From an uncultured bacterium (lineage in GTDB: Bacteria > Bacillota_I > Bacilli_A > RFN20 > CAG-826), in the NCBI GenBank assembly GCA_949296775.1, contig CASFQA010000002.1, positions 284,305 through 348,304 of the forward strand: DNA of 64,000 nt, given 5' to 3'. Positions 1 through 8,487 of this stretch are shown here, piece by piece. Both the position numbers and the translations under genes were made by a program. Under the pieces are notes generated by a model. It was not told where the DNA came from. It was given only the letters and a program-made list of their open reading frames with translations, and did no database searches. Each line of letters starts with the position of its first letter. Position 1 is the first letter of the stretch.

Positions 1-2
1 CG

Positions 3-932
3 ATAAAAACCATCGCGAAGGAACTCCATATCTCCGCCACCGCGGTCTCAAAAGCCCTAAGCGATTCCCCCGATATCTCGCAACAGACGAAGGATAAGGT
101 GTGGGAGACGGCCAATCGGTTAGGGTATGTCAAAAACTCTTTGGCCGTCTCCTTAAAGCGGGGCACGACGAAAAACGTCGCTATCTTCATTAATGATCTC
201 TATAACCCCTATTTCGCCATCATGGTCGATAAGTTGATGCGCTTACTCGATAAGCGGGTCTATACGGGGTTTATCTGTTTGCTCCATGGCCACGAACTAA
301 CCGCGTCGGGGTTAAAGAGTTTCTTTCAGAACCGTTGTTCGCTAGCGATATCCTTAGTCGACCCCAAACCCGAGGTGGTCAAGACTTTCGCTGAGAACGA
401 TATCCCCTTTTTCCTAATCGGTATCCTTCCTAAAGAAGCGGGGGTGAACTACGCCATTACCGATGACTATGGCGGCGGAAAGCTGGCTGGCCAATACTTT
501 AAATCCAAGGGACATAAGAAAGGGTTATTCGTCACCAACTCGCCATCGGAGACCTCTTATCGCCGGCAAGCGGGTTTCTTAGATGAATGTCAGGGGCTTG
601 ATGTCGGAGTGTTCCGTTATGATGATGGGGTGCATTCTTTGCTTGATGCGGTTAACTATATCAAAGAAGAAGAAGTGGACTTTGCTTTCTGCCATTCTGA
701 TTACGTTGCCATTACCTTAAGAAGGATGCTAAGAAGGCAGAGGGTCGATATCGATATCCTGGGTTATGACAACATCTCCCAATATGTCGATTTGTATGAT
801 CCGGTGTCTTCGATTGGGCCCGATGCCCAGGAGTTAGTCGAAGAGGTGGTGGAAGCGGCTATCTCGTTCCACCAAGGCAAGGAGAAGGAACCGTTACAAA
901 AGGTATTTGGGGTTAAGCTGTATGAAAGGTGA
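3..932 (+). CDS. LacI-family transcriptional regulator, 5'-truncated by window edge
   Basis: The reading frame is open from base 3 and begins inside a LacI-type helix-turn-helix: it reads IAKELHISATAVSKALSD and then runs through the hinge helix (NRLGYVKNS) into a periplasmic-binding-like effector domain. Only the first few residues appear to be missing. A GTG at 99 lies inside the DNA-binding domain and is not the true start. The effector domain contains the family-typical ILGYDN stretch near its end. By family it is a sugar-responsive repressor acting in the cytoplasm. Its target is unknown; it may act on genes upstream of the window or on the sugar locus at 3.4-17 kb. The DNA-binding-domain-less protein at 16347 is a recognisable paralog of its effector domain. 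Confidence 0.9.
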   Translation: MKTIAKELHISATAVSKALSDSPDISQQTKDKVWETANRLGYVKNSLAVSLKRGTTKNVAIFINDLYNPYFAIMVDKLMRLLDKRVYTGFICLLHGHELTASGLKSFFQNRCSLAISLVDPKPEVVKTFAENDIPFFLIGILPKEAGVNYAITDDYGGGKLAGQYFKSKGHKKGLFVTNSPSETSYRRQAGFLDECQGLDVGVFRYDDGVHSLLDAVNYIKEEEVDFAFCHSDYVAITLRRMLRRQRVDIDILGYDNISQYVDLYDPVSSIGPDAQELVEEVVEAAISFHQGKEKEPLQKVFGVKLYER

Positions 933-958
933 GGGGCCGAGGGCTCCTCATTTTATTT
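931..958 (+). terminator. Rho-independent terminator after lacI-type gene
   Basis: An 8-bp GC-rich stem (GAGGGGCC / GGCTCCTC, one G-U pair, 3-base loop) starts at the stop codon of the LacI gene and is followed by a T-rich run (ATTTTATTT). It would end transcription of the regulator. Confidence 0.75.
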
Positions 959-1086
959 GTCGTTCTTCTCTTTCTTTGCGCGTTCATAGTTGCGGATGTA
1001 AACCCGAAGGGCTTGGCTAGCGATACCGACTAAGGCGACTAGGCAAGCGGCGATGATGCTTAGGGTAATTCGATGATTAAGTCCAT
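953..1086 (-). pseudogene. Relic or frameshifted small membrane protein
   Basis: On the minus strand a good ribosome site (AAGGAG) precedes ATG at 1086, but that frame stops after eight residues (MDLIIELP). In the next frame, with no stop, the same DNA reads as a hydrophobic segment (ITLSIIAACLVALVGIA) followed by a positively charged tail ending KKEKNDK and a TAA at 953-955. The total length is not a multiple of three, so a single-base shift near 1060 would restore one small protein of about 44 residues with one membrane helix. It could instead be an ordinary eight-codon leader peptide next to noise. Confidence 0.35.
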
Positions 1087-1244
1087 ATGAGGCTCCTTTT
1101 GGCAGTTATTATATGATTCCGACTAATCATTTTAGGCAGACATGGTTGATATTTACCTGTTATGGGCAAGGGGACTTTGTTGAATTTGGACGAAACCCTT
1201 GAAATTCTTGGGGGAGTATATTTGGAAAAGGAGGAACATCATTT

Positions 1245-1457
1245 ATGAGTCTAGCTTATGTGGAAGAAGGGGCCGTCATTATTTCCGATGATGGGGTGCA
1301 GGTAAAATATCATCCTAAATGCCCTCATTGCGGACACGTCTAGATTGGGACGACCTGTAGTAGAACGGATGTCAGACATGGAATAGTCAACTCCGGCGGT
1401 TTCACTTGCAGCCGGTGTTTAACCGGTTATTCCGTTGTTATCCGCCGGGATTGCTAA
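1245..1457 (+). pseudogene. Zinc-ribbon small protein interrupted by an in-frame amber codon
   Basis: A strong ribosome site (AAAGGAGG) precedes ATG 1245. The frame reads 32 residues ending in CPHCGHV, hits TAG at 1341-1343, and then continues in the same frame for 38 more residues containing CSRC and ending at TAA 1455-1457. The CPHC and CSRC pairs form the two halves of a four-cysteine zinc ribbon separated by the stop. The next gene begins 3 bases after the TAA, as expected if the full 70-residue protein was the original unit. It is either a point-mutated pseudogene or a suppressed/read-through amber. Its function is not recognised; zinc ribbons of this size usually bind nucleic acid or protein. 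Confidence 0.5.
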
Positions 1458-1460
1458 GCA

Positions 1461-1643
1461 ATGAATCGCTGGACCGTATATTACAAGGTTTCTGCATCTG
1501 ACGTTTCGACTTCGGCTAAGCAAGTCCTGGCCAAAACCGAAGACGAGGCTTTGCGGAATTTCCGGACTCTTATGCAAGAAGAGGGATATCGTTTCAGCGA
1601 TATTTTTGTAGTTTCGGTCGTTGAAGACTCGAATATTAACTAG
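1461..1643 (+). CDS. Hypothetical 60-residue protein
   Basis: A short protein beginning MNRWTVYYKVSASD, predicted to be soluble and mixed alpha/beta (a strand-rich start, a central amphipathic helix around EDEALRNFRTLMQEEG, then a strand IFVVSVVED). I do not recognise a family. It starts 3 bases after the zinc-ribbon frame and its stop lies 13 bases before the start of the next gene, so the three probably form one transcript. No clear ribosome site lies before its ATG, which suggests coupling to translation of the gene before it. If the amber codon at 1341 is real, that coupling would be weakened. Confidence 0.6.
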   Translation: MNRWTVYYKVSASDVSTSAKQVLAKTEDEALRNFRTLMQEEGYRFSDIFVVSVVEDSNIN

Positions 1644-1656
1644 ATGGAGGAAAAAT

Positions 1657-2352
1657 ATGGAAGCTTATAACGCTTCTAGTTTCATCCGGGATGGCAAATA
1701 TCATGATTACGCTGTTCGCGAGAAACGCGACTTTATAGTCGGCAAGTATCTCAAGGTTCTTTCAAAGGTGTTGAAGCCAAAAGAAGATATTCTTTTTGCC
1801 TATATTGGAGACGTGAAATTCCCAGGCATTAAGCCGAGCTTGTTGGATATGGGGCGTGCATTCAATCTCGTTCTATTCACGGATAAAAGGATGTTGATTG
1901 GTTCTAGGCATCTATTCAAGAAAACGGTTATTTCCGTTCCTTATGATTCTATCGATCCGTTAGAGATTCGGGAAAAACTCGGTGAGTGGGAATACGAGAA
2001 AAACCATCCGCATGATGATTTAGTCGTGGTTCCGACCAAAAGAGGAACGCTTTACATTGGATTCGACCACCATTCTTATGGCTTTAGCAGCGCTTCGAAA
2101 GCGGTTGAATTAATGGCTCTTTCCGTTGTTATGGATGGAATTTCCAAAAAAACGATGGAACAGACGGAATTCAATAAGATCGTAAGATCATTCCCCGGTG
2201 TTTTTGACTATAAAACCTTAGCCGACGCTCTAGATGATGAGGATGATGCCGATAGTGGGGATGAAAAGGATTCTTCAACTGGACTTACCGAGGAAGAACA
2301 GGCCGAGTTAGACGAATTCAATGATTTCGCAAACGATCCTAATCTTGACTAA
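1657..2352 (+). CDS. Hypothetical protein, possible bacterial PH-like domain
   Basis: Start chosen at ATG 1657 because GGAGG lies 7 bases upstream; the longer frame from TTG 1621 overlaps the previous gene. The product is 231 residues. The central part has alternating strands (VLFTDKRMLIGSRHLFKKTVISVPYDSI, DLVVVPTKRGTLYIGF) in the style of bacterial PH-like domains, but this is a pattern impression only. The C-terminal 40 residues are very acidic (DDEDDADSGDEKD) and probably disordered. No signal peptide or membrane helix. It is the last gene of the 1.2-2.35 kb unit and is followed by a terminator. Confidence 0.65.
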   Translation: MEAYNASSFIRDGKYHDYAVREKRDFIVGKYLKVLSKVLKPKEDILFAYIGDVKFPGIKPSLLDMGRAFNLVLFTDKRMLIGSRHLFKKTVISVPYDSIDPLEIREKLGEWEYEKNHPHDDLVVVPTKRGTLYIGFDHHSYGFSSASKAVELMALSVVMDGISKKTMEQTEFNKIVRSFPGVFDYKTLADALDDEDDADSGDEKDSSTGLTEEEQAELDEFNDFANDPNLD

Positions 2353-2387
2353 ATCAACTCTTTTGAAGATGGTTACTATTTAAATGG

Positions 2388-2425
2388 GTGTCCGGACAAA
2401 ACGCCAGTTCCGGGCATCTTTTTAT
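2388..2425 (+). terminator. Rho-independent terminator
   Basis: GTGTCCGG and CCGGGCAT pair as an 8-bp stem (with G-U pairs) around a 14-base loop, followed by CTTTTTATT. It ends the unit of genes 1245-2352. Confidence 0.65.
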
Positions 2426-2463
2426 TAACGGGGGGTGGCGTTAAATCATTTCGACTACCATGG

Positions 2464-3318
2464 TTATTTAATAGATTTTTTGCGTCTAAATTGAGTTGGC
2501 GATAATGCAAACTTGCCGACAAAAGACCGGATATACGCCGACGGGGATGAATAGCCTAACCGATAGGATATTTCTTGGACCGGATCGTTGGTGTTTAACA
2601 AGAAATACTTCGAATTCTCCAATCGCAACGTTTCGAAGTAGGAGGATGGCGGCTCGCCGTAAGTTTGCTTGAACTTTCGTATAAACGATGTCTTGGACAT
2701 TGAGCAGGCTTTGGCGAGTTGTTCTAGTTTCGGCATCGATCCGGGATTTGATCCAATCAACTCGAAAGCCGGTTCTAACGGTTCGGCGGTCGCGTAACTT
2801 GGAATTCGAAAACCGATATGAATCATTTTCTTTTCATAGAGCGAGAAAAATTCGTAGATCAAACGTTGTTCGGATAAATAGAAAACCGGATTGTTTAAGC
2901 TAAAGAGGAAAAAGGCCGCTTCAAGGACACGAAGGAGGGCAAAGTTTATGTCTTCTTCGATATGCAAAACCCTTTCGTGGGCATAGTAATTAGGCTGGTG
3001 AATCTTCATCCCCTCCAGATCGATTTTGCTGTAGTCCGTGAAGAAAGGGTATACGGAAAAATAGAGGGCCCGATAATCTATGGTCGAGCCAGGCAAAGGG
3101 ATAATCGTTCCCTCTTCTTTTGATAAAACCAAGAACATGAACTGACTGTTCATTTCTTCTTGTTTATCGTTCCACTTCACTAAAACCGGGCCGTTTGATT
3201 TGACTAAGATGACGGCTTGGAGATCTCTTTGATAACTTCCGAAGTATAAGGGCTCGGCTAGCTTAACTTTTTCCTCGTAATGGTAACCATTACGAAGGCA
3301 AATATAACGTTTTGCCAT
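2464..3318 (-). CDS. AraC-family transcriptional regulator
   Basis: A 284-residue protein with an N-terminal cupin-like sensing region and a C-terminal AraC/XylS double helix-turn-helix (about residues 190-284: LEQLAKACSMSKTSFIRKF, then YGEPPSSYFETLRLENSKYFLLNT and ISYRLGYSSPSAYIRSF). Start chosen at MAKRY (3318) because it gives the usual family length. An upstream in-frame ATG at 3387 would add 23 hydrophobic residues unlike the family and has no ribosome site. The gene diverges from the sugar-binding protein gene at 3432, so it most likely senses the transported oligosaccharide and activates that operon. Its own promoter must lie in the shared 110-base gap, next to the cre site. Confidence 0.85.
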   Translation of the reverse strand: MAKRYICLRNGYHYEEKVKLAEPLYFGSYQRDLQAVILVKSNGPVLVKWNDKQEEMNSQFMFLVLSKEEGTIIPLPGSTIDYRALYFSVYPFFTDYSKIDLEGMKIHQPNYYAHERVLHIEEDINFALLRVLEAAFFLFSLNNPVFYLSEQRLIYEFFSLYEKKMIHIGFRIPSYATAEPLEPAFELIGSNPGSMPKLEQLAKACSMSKTSFIRKFKQTYGEPPSSYFETLRLENSKYFLLNTNDPVQEISYRLGYSSPSAYIRSFVGKFALSPTQFRRKKSIK

Positions 3319-3402
3319 CGACTCAAGTTTAGTGGCTTTGGCAATATTTAGCAACAAAATGACAACAAATGATAATTTGGAAAACATATGATAAGCCTAA
3401 TA

Positions 3403-3416
3403 TGTAAGCGGTTTCA
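3403..3416 (+). promoter_or_regulatory. Catabolite-responsive element (cre), CcpA-type operator
   Basis: TGTAAGCGGTTTCA matches the published cre consensus TGWAANCGNTNWCA at every position. It sits 16 bases before the start codon of the binding-protein gene and between the divergent AraC gene and the operon, a position suited to repression by roadblock or promoter occlusion. A LacI-family protein other than CcpA could use the same type of palindrome. Confidence 0.8.
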
Positions 3417-3431
3417 TTGAGGAGATCTTTT

Positions 3432-4997
3432 ATGAAAAAACCTTCGATTCTCTTAGGTATTGGATTGTCTTTTGCCTTGGCTTCGTGCACTCCCGGAGGG
3501 GTGCCGGGATTAACTGACTCAACCGAAGATGAGCAGCCCAGCCAAAGCGAGGACAAGACTGATAATCCAACGTCTTCCAAACCGGATAAAGAAAGCGATT
3601 TGAAATACGACCAGGCGGGCAATCCGATATTTGAAAACGTCGAGATTGATTTCTGGTCGATTTCCATTGGGTCCGACGGTTTAATCCAAAAAGAGATCGT
3701 CGACGCCTTTAACGAAGAATACGAAGGGAAAATCCATGTTAACCGGGCGGAAAGACGGCATGATGAATTCTCCTCTGCTATCGTCAATACCGTCGTAAAC
3801 GATCCGGAGAACGCCCCGGATATAGTCCAAGGGCATGGCGAACGGATCCGCGAATTGCAAAGCCAAGGGATTTATGTCCCCTTAGAAGAGGCGATCGAGC
3901 TTTCGAAGATCGATTATCAACGGTCGAATTATTTTGAGAACATCCTCGACGACCTTTATCTCGAAGACGATTCGGGGTCGGAACACCTTTACGGCTTCCC
4001 GCTGGATATGCATAGCAACGTCATCATCGCGCGGAAGGACATTATCGAGAAAAACGGTTACGAGGTTCCGACTAATCATCAGGAGTTTATTGAAGTTTGC
4101 CAGGGCTTGGCTGACAAAGCTTATGCCGGGACTTACCAATATCTCCCGACCGCTCAAACCAATCCAGATTTGGAATGGATGACTTCAAGCGCCGGTACCG
4201 AACTATATCCTTGGTTTATGTCGATCGAGGCTTTAGATGATGCCTTGACCTACGCCATCACGGGAGCGGTCCAAAACGGCTCGAAGATGGTTGATGAAAG
4301 AGGCTTACCAGCCTGGAATACCCAATCGACCATCGATTACTTCGAGCAGATGCGGGAATATATGTATCCGAGTGACGGCAAACGCCCATTGATTCAGCGT
4401 TCGCTATCCTATGAATTCATCAGCGATTTTTACAAAGGCAATTACATTTTCGCTTCGACCGGCCCGTGGAATTTAACCGGTTACAAGACCATCTTCGATT
4501 CGGCGATCGGCCTTGGTCAGGGCGGTTTCGAAGAAGGGGTGGCGATCATGCCAATCAGCAATCTTTTCGCCCTTGATGAAAACTCAGAGGACGCTTCGAA
4601 GATCGTCGGGACCGCCCACGCTTTCTCTTTGACCCGAACCGTCGAAAGCGACACCGTCAAAGCCGCTTGCATGGTCTTCGCCGATTATATGTCCAAGCAA
4701 TATGTCAAATGGATGGAGGGAGGCCATCTGCCGATGCTGAAATCGGCGATGGAAGACCCCGCTTTACTGGAGAGCGACATCTACAAGAATATTGGCCAAT
4801 ACTTAGGCAATCCCGAGGATTTCACCCTCGGTGGCGTTACCGAGTACTACTCCGAAGTATTTGGGCTTGAAATGAACCAAGGTTTGAATGAAGTCTGGCA
4901 TCAGACCTTCAATACCCAGACCCAAAACAAGAGCATTGCCGATATCGTCAACGAGCAATATCTCAATTCCTTATCGATCATCTCTGACTATCAATGA
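3432..4997 (+). CDS. ABC transporter sugar-binding lipoprotein (CUT1-type)
   Basis: The first gene of the sugar locus. Start at ATG 3432, behind GAGGAG. It has a lipoprotein signal with Cys19 in LASC, then a Ser/Thr/Glu-rich linker, then a family 1 solute-binding fold of about 450 residues (NVEIDFWSISIG opening, GFPLDMHSNVIIARKD hinge segment, FASTGPWNLTGY late segment). The protein is anchored outside the membrane and delivers an oligosaccharide to the permeases encoded next (5021 and 6027). At 521 residues it is longer than many CUT1 binding proteins, mostly because of the linker. The companion GH43 and GH2 enzymes suggest xylan-, arabinan- or galactan-derived oligosaccharides, but the substrate cannot be read from the sequence. 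Confidence 0.9.
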   Translation: MKKPSILLGIGLSFALASCTPGGVPGLTDSTEDEQPSQSEDKTDNPTSSKPDKESDLKYDQAGNPIFENVEIDFWSISIGSDGLIQKEIVDAFNEEYEGKIHVNRAERRHDEFSSAIVNTVVNDPENAPDIVQGHGERIRELQSQGIYVPLEEAIELSKIDYQRSNYFENILDDLYLEDDSGSEHLYGFPLDMHSNVIIARKDIIEKNGYEVPTNHQEFIEVCQGLADKAYAGTYQYLPTAQTNPDLEWMTSSAGTELYPWFMSIEALDDALTYAITGAVQNGSKMVDERGLPAWNTQSTIDYFEQMREYMYPSDGKRPLIQRSLSYEFISDFYKGNYIFASTGPWNLTGYKTIFDSAIGLGQGGFEEGVAIMPISNLFALDENSEDASKIVGTAHAFSLTRTVESDTVKAACMVFADYMSKQYVKWMEGGHLPMLKSAMEDPALLESDIYKNIGQYLGNPEDFTLGGVTEYYSEVFGLEMNQGLNEVWHQTFNTQTQNKSIADIVNEQYLNSLSIISDYQ

Positions 4998-5020
4998 GGT
5001 TTGCCGACTAGGAGAAGGCT

Positions 5021-6082
5021 ATGAAACACGGAAAGGAAAAGGCTGTTTATTACGGGAAAAGCTATTTAACGGCTCTCCTTTTCCTTCTCCCGTTATTAGC
5101 CATGTTCGTTATCTTCTTCCTCATACCCTTTATCTCGGGCATCAACATGTCCTTCTATCACTACAACTTAGCCGATCCCTCAGATACCTACTTTGTCGGT
5201 TTTGAGAACTACAAGTATTTCCTCTTTACCAAAGAAATACCGGTCATGATTGATGGCGAGCCGGTCTTGGGGGCGGACGGGGAACCACTGATGGTGGCGA
5301 ACAACTCTTTCTATTCCTTCTGGTATTCGCTCCTTTACACTTTCCTCTTCGCTTTAGTTATCGTTCCGGTCTCGATTTTCCTCCCGTTGCTATTGGCTTC
5401 GTTTTTGAAGAAGAAGCCGTGGGGGTATCGGTTATGGCGTTCGCTGATTTTCATCCCATCGATATTTGCCGTCAGCGCCACCGGGACCGCCTTCGTTTAC
5501 CTTTTTTCAAACTCGGAGGATGGTTTCATCAATGCGCTGTTCAACACTCACATTGAATGGCTCAACACCCCTTTGACGGCTTGGTTTGTCATCTTGCTTC
5601 TTTGCCTGTATGGCATCGGGGCCAATTTCATCATCCTTTCGGCCGGGTTAGAAAACGTGCCGAAGTCGCTTTATGAATCCTCGTTGATCGATGGCTGCAA
5701 CTCCTGGCAAAAGTTCCTCTATGTCACTCTGCCGGGCATTAAGTACCAATTGTCGGTCTGTCTATTCACGACCTTGATCGGCTATATGAATCTCTATGGG
5801 CAAAACCGAGTGCTCACAATGGGCGGGCCGAGCGACTTCGCCCATCCGGAACGCCCTGGGGTTACCCATACGGTTATTTACGTAATTCAGGATTATCTAA
5901 CTGGATCAGGCAAATTCTCATTAATGGGAAGAATATCGGCGGTTTGCATTGTTTTCGGTCTCTTTGTCGCCGCTTTGTCTTCGATTCGTCTCTTTGTTGA
6001 CCGCGATAAGAAAGGAGGGAATAAACATGCCAAAGAATACCGTGAGTATTTCGCGAAAAAAGAAACCAATCCGGCTCAATAA
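5021..6082 (+). CDS. ABC sugar permease, MalF-type
   Basis: A 353-residue membrane protein with six or seven hydrophobic segments and the permease EAA loop (ESSLIDGCNSWQKFLYVTLPGI) that contacts the ATPase. Start at ATG 5021, behind AGGAG. A periplasmic-side insertion of about 25 residues (EIPVMIDGEPVLGADGE) sits after the first helix, as in larger MalF-type subunits. It lies 23 bases after the binding-protein gene, and its 3' end overlaps the next permease gene by 56 bases. It forms the transmembrane heterodimer with that permease for oligosaccharide import. Confidence 0.9.
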   Translation: MKHGKEKAVYYGKSYLTALLFLLPLLAMFVIFFLIPFISGINMSFYHYNLADPSDTYFVGFENYKYFLFTKEIPVMIDGEPVLGADGEPLMVANNSFYSFWYSLLYTFLFALVIVPVSIFLPLLLASFLKKKPWGYRLWRSLIFIPSIFAVSATGTAFVYLFSNSEDGFINALFNTHIEWLNTPLTAWFVILLLCLYGIGANFIILSAGLENVPKSLYESSLIDGCNSWQKFLYVTLPGIKYQLSVCLFTTLIGYMNLYGQNRVLTMGGPSDFAHPERPGVTHTVIYVIQDYLTGSGKFSLMGRISAVCIVFGLFVAALSSIRLFVDRDKKGGNKHAKEYREYFAKKETNPAQ

Positions 6083-6941
6083 GCTGGCGGTGACTATCTT
6101 TTTCGCCATCTTTTGCTTCCTCTGGATTTTCCCGGTTCTTTATTTGGTCAACGGTTCTTTGAAGTCTTCGTTGGATTGGGCGACTAATCCCCGTTCTTTC
6201 TTCCCGGATTTCGGATACACCTTTGAGAATTTCAAGATCCTTTTCGTCGGCGGAGATCAGAATGGGGCTTATGACTATGGCTTGGATGCCCAGCCGATTA
6301 CGGCCTGGATTTTGAATTCGCTCATCGCTTCCTTGATTCACACCGTCCTATATTTGGTTATCGCTTGCCTGGCTGCTTACGCCTTCACTTTCCTAAAGTT
6401 CAAAGGTCGAGACGCTTTGTTTGCCTTGCTATTGGTTTCGATGGCGATCCCGGGCGTAATGCTCACCACTCCGCAGTTCGAAAACGTCTTGAAGCTTGGT
6501 TTGTCACTCAATATCTGGGCCATTATCTTGCCTGGCTTAGGCGGCATCAGCGGCGTCTATTTGATTCGCCAGTTTTTCAAAGGCGTTCCGAATAGCTTAG
6601 TCGAGTCGGCGAAAATCGATGGGGCGTCGAACTTCCGGGTTTTCTGCCAAGTTGTTTTGCCGCTTGCCAAAAGCGTTCTCTTCGTCCAAGGGTTATTCTC
6701 CTTCATGAGCGTTTGGAACGATTATGCGTGGGCCCAAATCGTTTTGGGCTATGGTGACAAGAAGCTTTGGACGCTGCAACTTGGCCTTACGTATTTAGTT
6801 GATGTCAACAAGGGGCAATTAGGTTCAACCGGGGTCACGATGGCGGCTTCGATTATCTCGATGCTGCCTGTGTTCATCGTCTATTTATTCGCTGAGCGAA
6901 ACATCGTCGAGGGAGTCGCCCTAACGGGGGTGAAGAACTAA
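6027..6941 (+). CDS. ABC sugar permease, MalG-type
   Basis: A 304-residue permease. Start chosen at ATG 6027, preceded by AAAGGAGGG; the open frame upstream to 5949 lies inside the previous gene and lacks a ribosome site. Six membrane segments are visible, and the EAA motif reads ESAKIDGASNFRVFCQVVLPLAK. It is the second half of the permease pair and couples to the MsmX-like ATPase that follows. The 56-base overlap with the upstream permease gene implies translational coupling and a fixed ratio of the two subunits. Confidence 0.9.
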   Translation: MPKNTVSISRKKKPIRLNKLAVTIFFAIFCFLWIFPVLYLVNGSLKSSLDWATNPRSFFPDFGYTFENFKILFVGGDQNGAYDYGLDAQPITAWILNSLIASLIHTVLYLVIACLAAYAFTFLKFKGRDALFALLLVSMAIPGVMLTTPQFENVLKLGLSLNIWAIILPGLGGISGVYLIRQFFKGVPNSLVESAKIDGASNFRVFCQVVLPLAKSVLFVQGLFSFMSVWNDYAWAQIVLGYGDKKLWTLQLGLTYLVDVNKGQLGSTGVTMAASIISMLPVFIVYLFAERNIVEGVALTGVKN

Positions 6942-6955
6942 TGGAGGAAACGAGT

Positions 6956-8485
6956 ATGGCCGAACAACCGATCATTTCTTTAAAGAATGTCTCTAAACGT
7001 TATTCCCGTGGCAATCGGGCGGTTAAGGATTTGAATCTTGATATCGCTCGCCGTGATTTCTTGGTATTGGTCGGGCCATCGGGATGCGGAAAGTCGACGA
7101 CTTTGCGGATGATCGCTGGTTTAGAGGAAATCAGTGACGGTGAACTTTATCTCGATGGCAAGTTCGCGAATTATGTTTCGCCGCAAAAACGGAATCTGGC
7201 TATGGTTTTCCAAAACTATGCCCTTTATCCCCAATTAACCGTCTATGACAATATCGCCTTCTCTTTGAAAATCCGCGGGGTTCCTAAGGAAGAGATTAAG
7301 ACCAAAGTCTTTGAGGCCGCCAAGGTTTTATCGCTTGGTCCTTACCTCGACCGTTATCCGAAAGAGCTGTCCGGTGGCCAGATGCAGCGGGTCGCCTTGG
7401 GCCGAGCGATCGTTAAGGATTGCCCGGTTTACCTTATGGATGAGCCCTTATCGAATCTCGACGCCAAGCTTCGGGTGCAGATGCGGAGCGAGATCGTTCG
7501 GCTGATGAAAAGGCTTAACGGGACCTGCGTTTACGTTACCCACGACCAAACCGAAGCCATGACGATGGCGACCCGGATCGTGGTTATGAACGAAGGCTAC
7601 GTCCAACAGATCGGGACCCCAGATGAGGTATATAACCAACCGGCCAACCTCTTCGTCGCCACTTTCATCGGCAATCCCCCGATGAATGTCGTCGAGGGGC
7701 AAATCTGCGACGATTCGCTTGTGGTTGGCGATTGGAAATTATCTTTGCCTTCAGAACGCTTCGCGGCAGTCAAAAAAGAATACGAGCGGAATCACAGCCG
7801 TTTCCTTGAAGTGCTCAATCTCCAACAGGGACAAGTCTTGCCTTTACTTCGGGATTTCCTTAAGAAAAGCAAAAAAGGCAAGTTCCTGACTTCGAATGAA
7901 GGGATTGAGGCGCTTAATAACCTAAAAGCCAAAATTGAGGAGGAGGGCGGAATCACCAAACGTCGTTATCAAGAACTAGGGAAGGAAAGCCCTTCGCGCG
8001 ATGATTTCCTTTCTTTACTTAATGGTTTGGAGACGACGTTGAACGAGTTCCGGGACGCCGCTTTATCCTCCAGGACTTATCTAAGGAAGGAAGAGACGGT
8101 CGCGAAGAAGAAAAAGTTCTTCGACCGGTTCAAGAAGAAAGAAGAAGGGAAAAGCAAAGAAACCGAACTGACCGAATTCTTAACGGAAGCCATTGGCTTT
8201 TACGAGGAAGCGATGACCAATCCATCCGCTTCCGTCCTTGTGGGTTTCCGGGCCGAAAGCCTGGTGGCGAAAAAAGGTGGGCCCTTAAAAGCCAAGATCG
8301 ATCTAGTCGAACCATTAGGTTCGAGCAACTATCTTCACTTTCCGCTTAACGGGAAAGACGTTATCGCCATCACCGGCGTCAAGCAGCGTTACCAGGCTCA
8401 ATGCGAGGTTGGTTTCGTCTTGCCAGACGAGGACATCTTCATCTTCGATCCGATCACGGGTCGCCGCATCGAGAAAAAGGAGTGA
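6956..8485 (+). CDS. Sugar ABC transporter ATPase, MsmX/UgpC-type, with unusual C-terminal insertion
   Basis: Start chosen at ATG 6956, behind GGAGG; an ATG at 6941 abuts the previous stop and has no ribosome site. The first 250 residues are a standard CUT1 ATPase: Walker A GPSGCGKST near residue 40, Q-loop, signature LSGGQMQRVALGRA, Walker B VYLMDEPLSNLDA, H-loop VTHDQTEAM. The regulatory TOBE region that follows is split by about 150 extra, highly charged residues (roughly 265-425) with long helices and Lys/Glu-rich runs (KKKKFFDRFKKKEEGKSKE). After these the usual ending resumes (VGFRAESL, LGSSNYLHF, IFIFDPITGRRI). MsmX-like proteins are normally about 365-375 residues; this is 509. The insertion may regulate the pump or dock other partners. 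Confidence 0.9.
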   Translation: MAEQPIISLKNVSKRYSRGNRAVKDLNLDIARRDFLVLVGPSGCGKSTTLRMIAGLEEISDGELYLDGKFANYVSPQKRNLAMVFQNYALYPQLTVYDNIAFSLKIRGVPKEEIKTKVFEAAKVLSLGPYLDRYPKELSGGQMQRVALGRAIVKDCPVYLMDEPLSNLDAKLRVQMRSEIVRLMKRLNGTCVYVTHDQTEAMTMATRIVVMNEGYVQQIGTPDEVYNQPANLFVATFIGNPPMNVVEGQICDDSLVVGDWKLSLPSERFAAVKKEYERNHSRFLEVLNLQQGQVLPLLRDFLKKSKKGKFLTSNEGIEALNNLKAKIEEEGGITKRRYQELGKESPSRDDFLSLLNGLETTLNEFRDAALSSRTYLRKEETVAKKKKFFDRFKKKEEGKSKETELTEFLTEAIGFYEEAMTNPSASVLVGFRAESLVAKKGGPLKAKIDLVEPLGSSNYLHFPLNGKDVIAITGVKQRYQAQCEVGFVLPDEDIFIFDPITGRRIEKKE

Positions 8486-8487
8486 AT

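Noticed and set aside
3319-3387. N-terminal extension of the AraC regulator as a signal or membrane anchor
   Set aside because: The 23 extra residues are hydrophobic but have no ribosome site before their ATG, and they would lengthen the protein beyond the normal family size.
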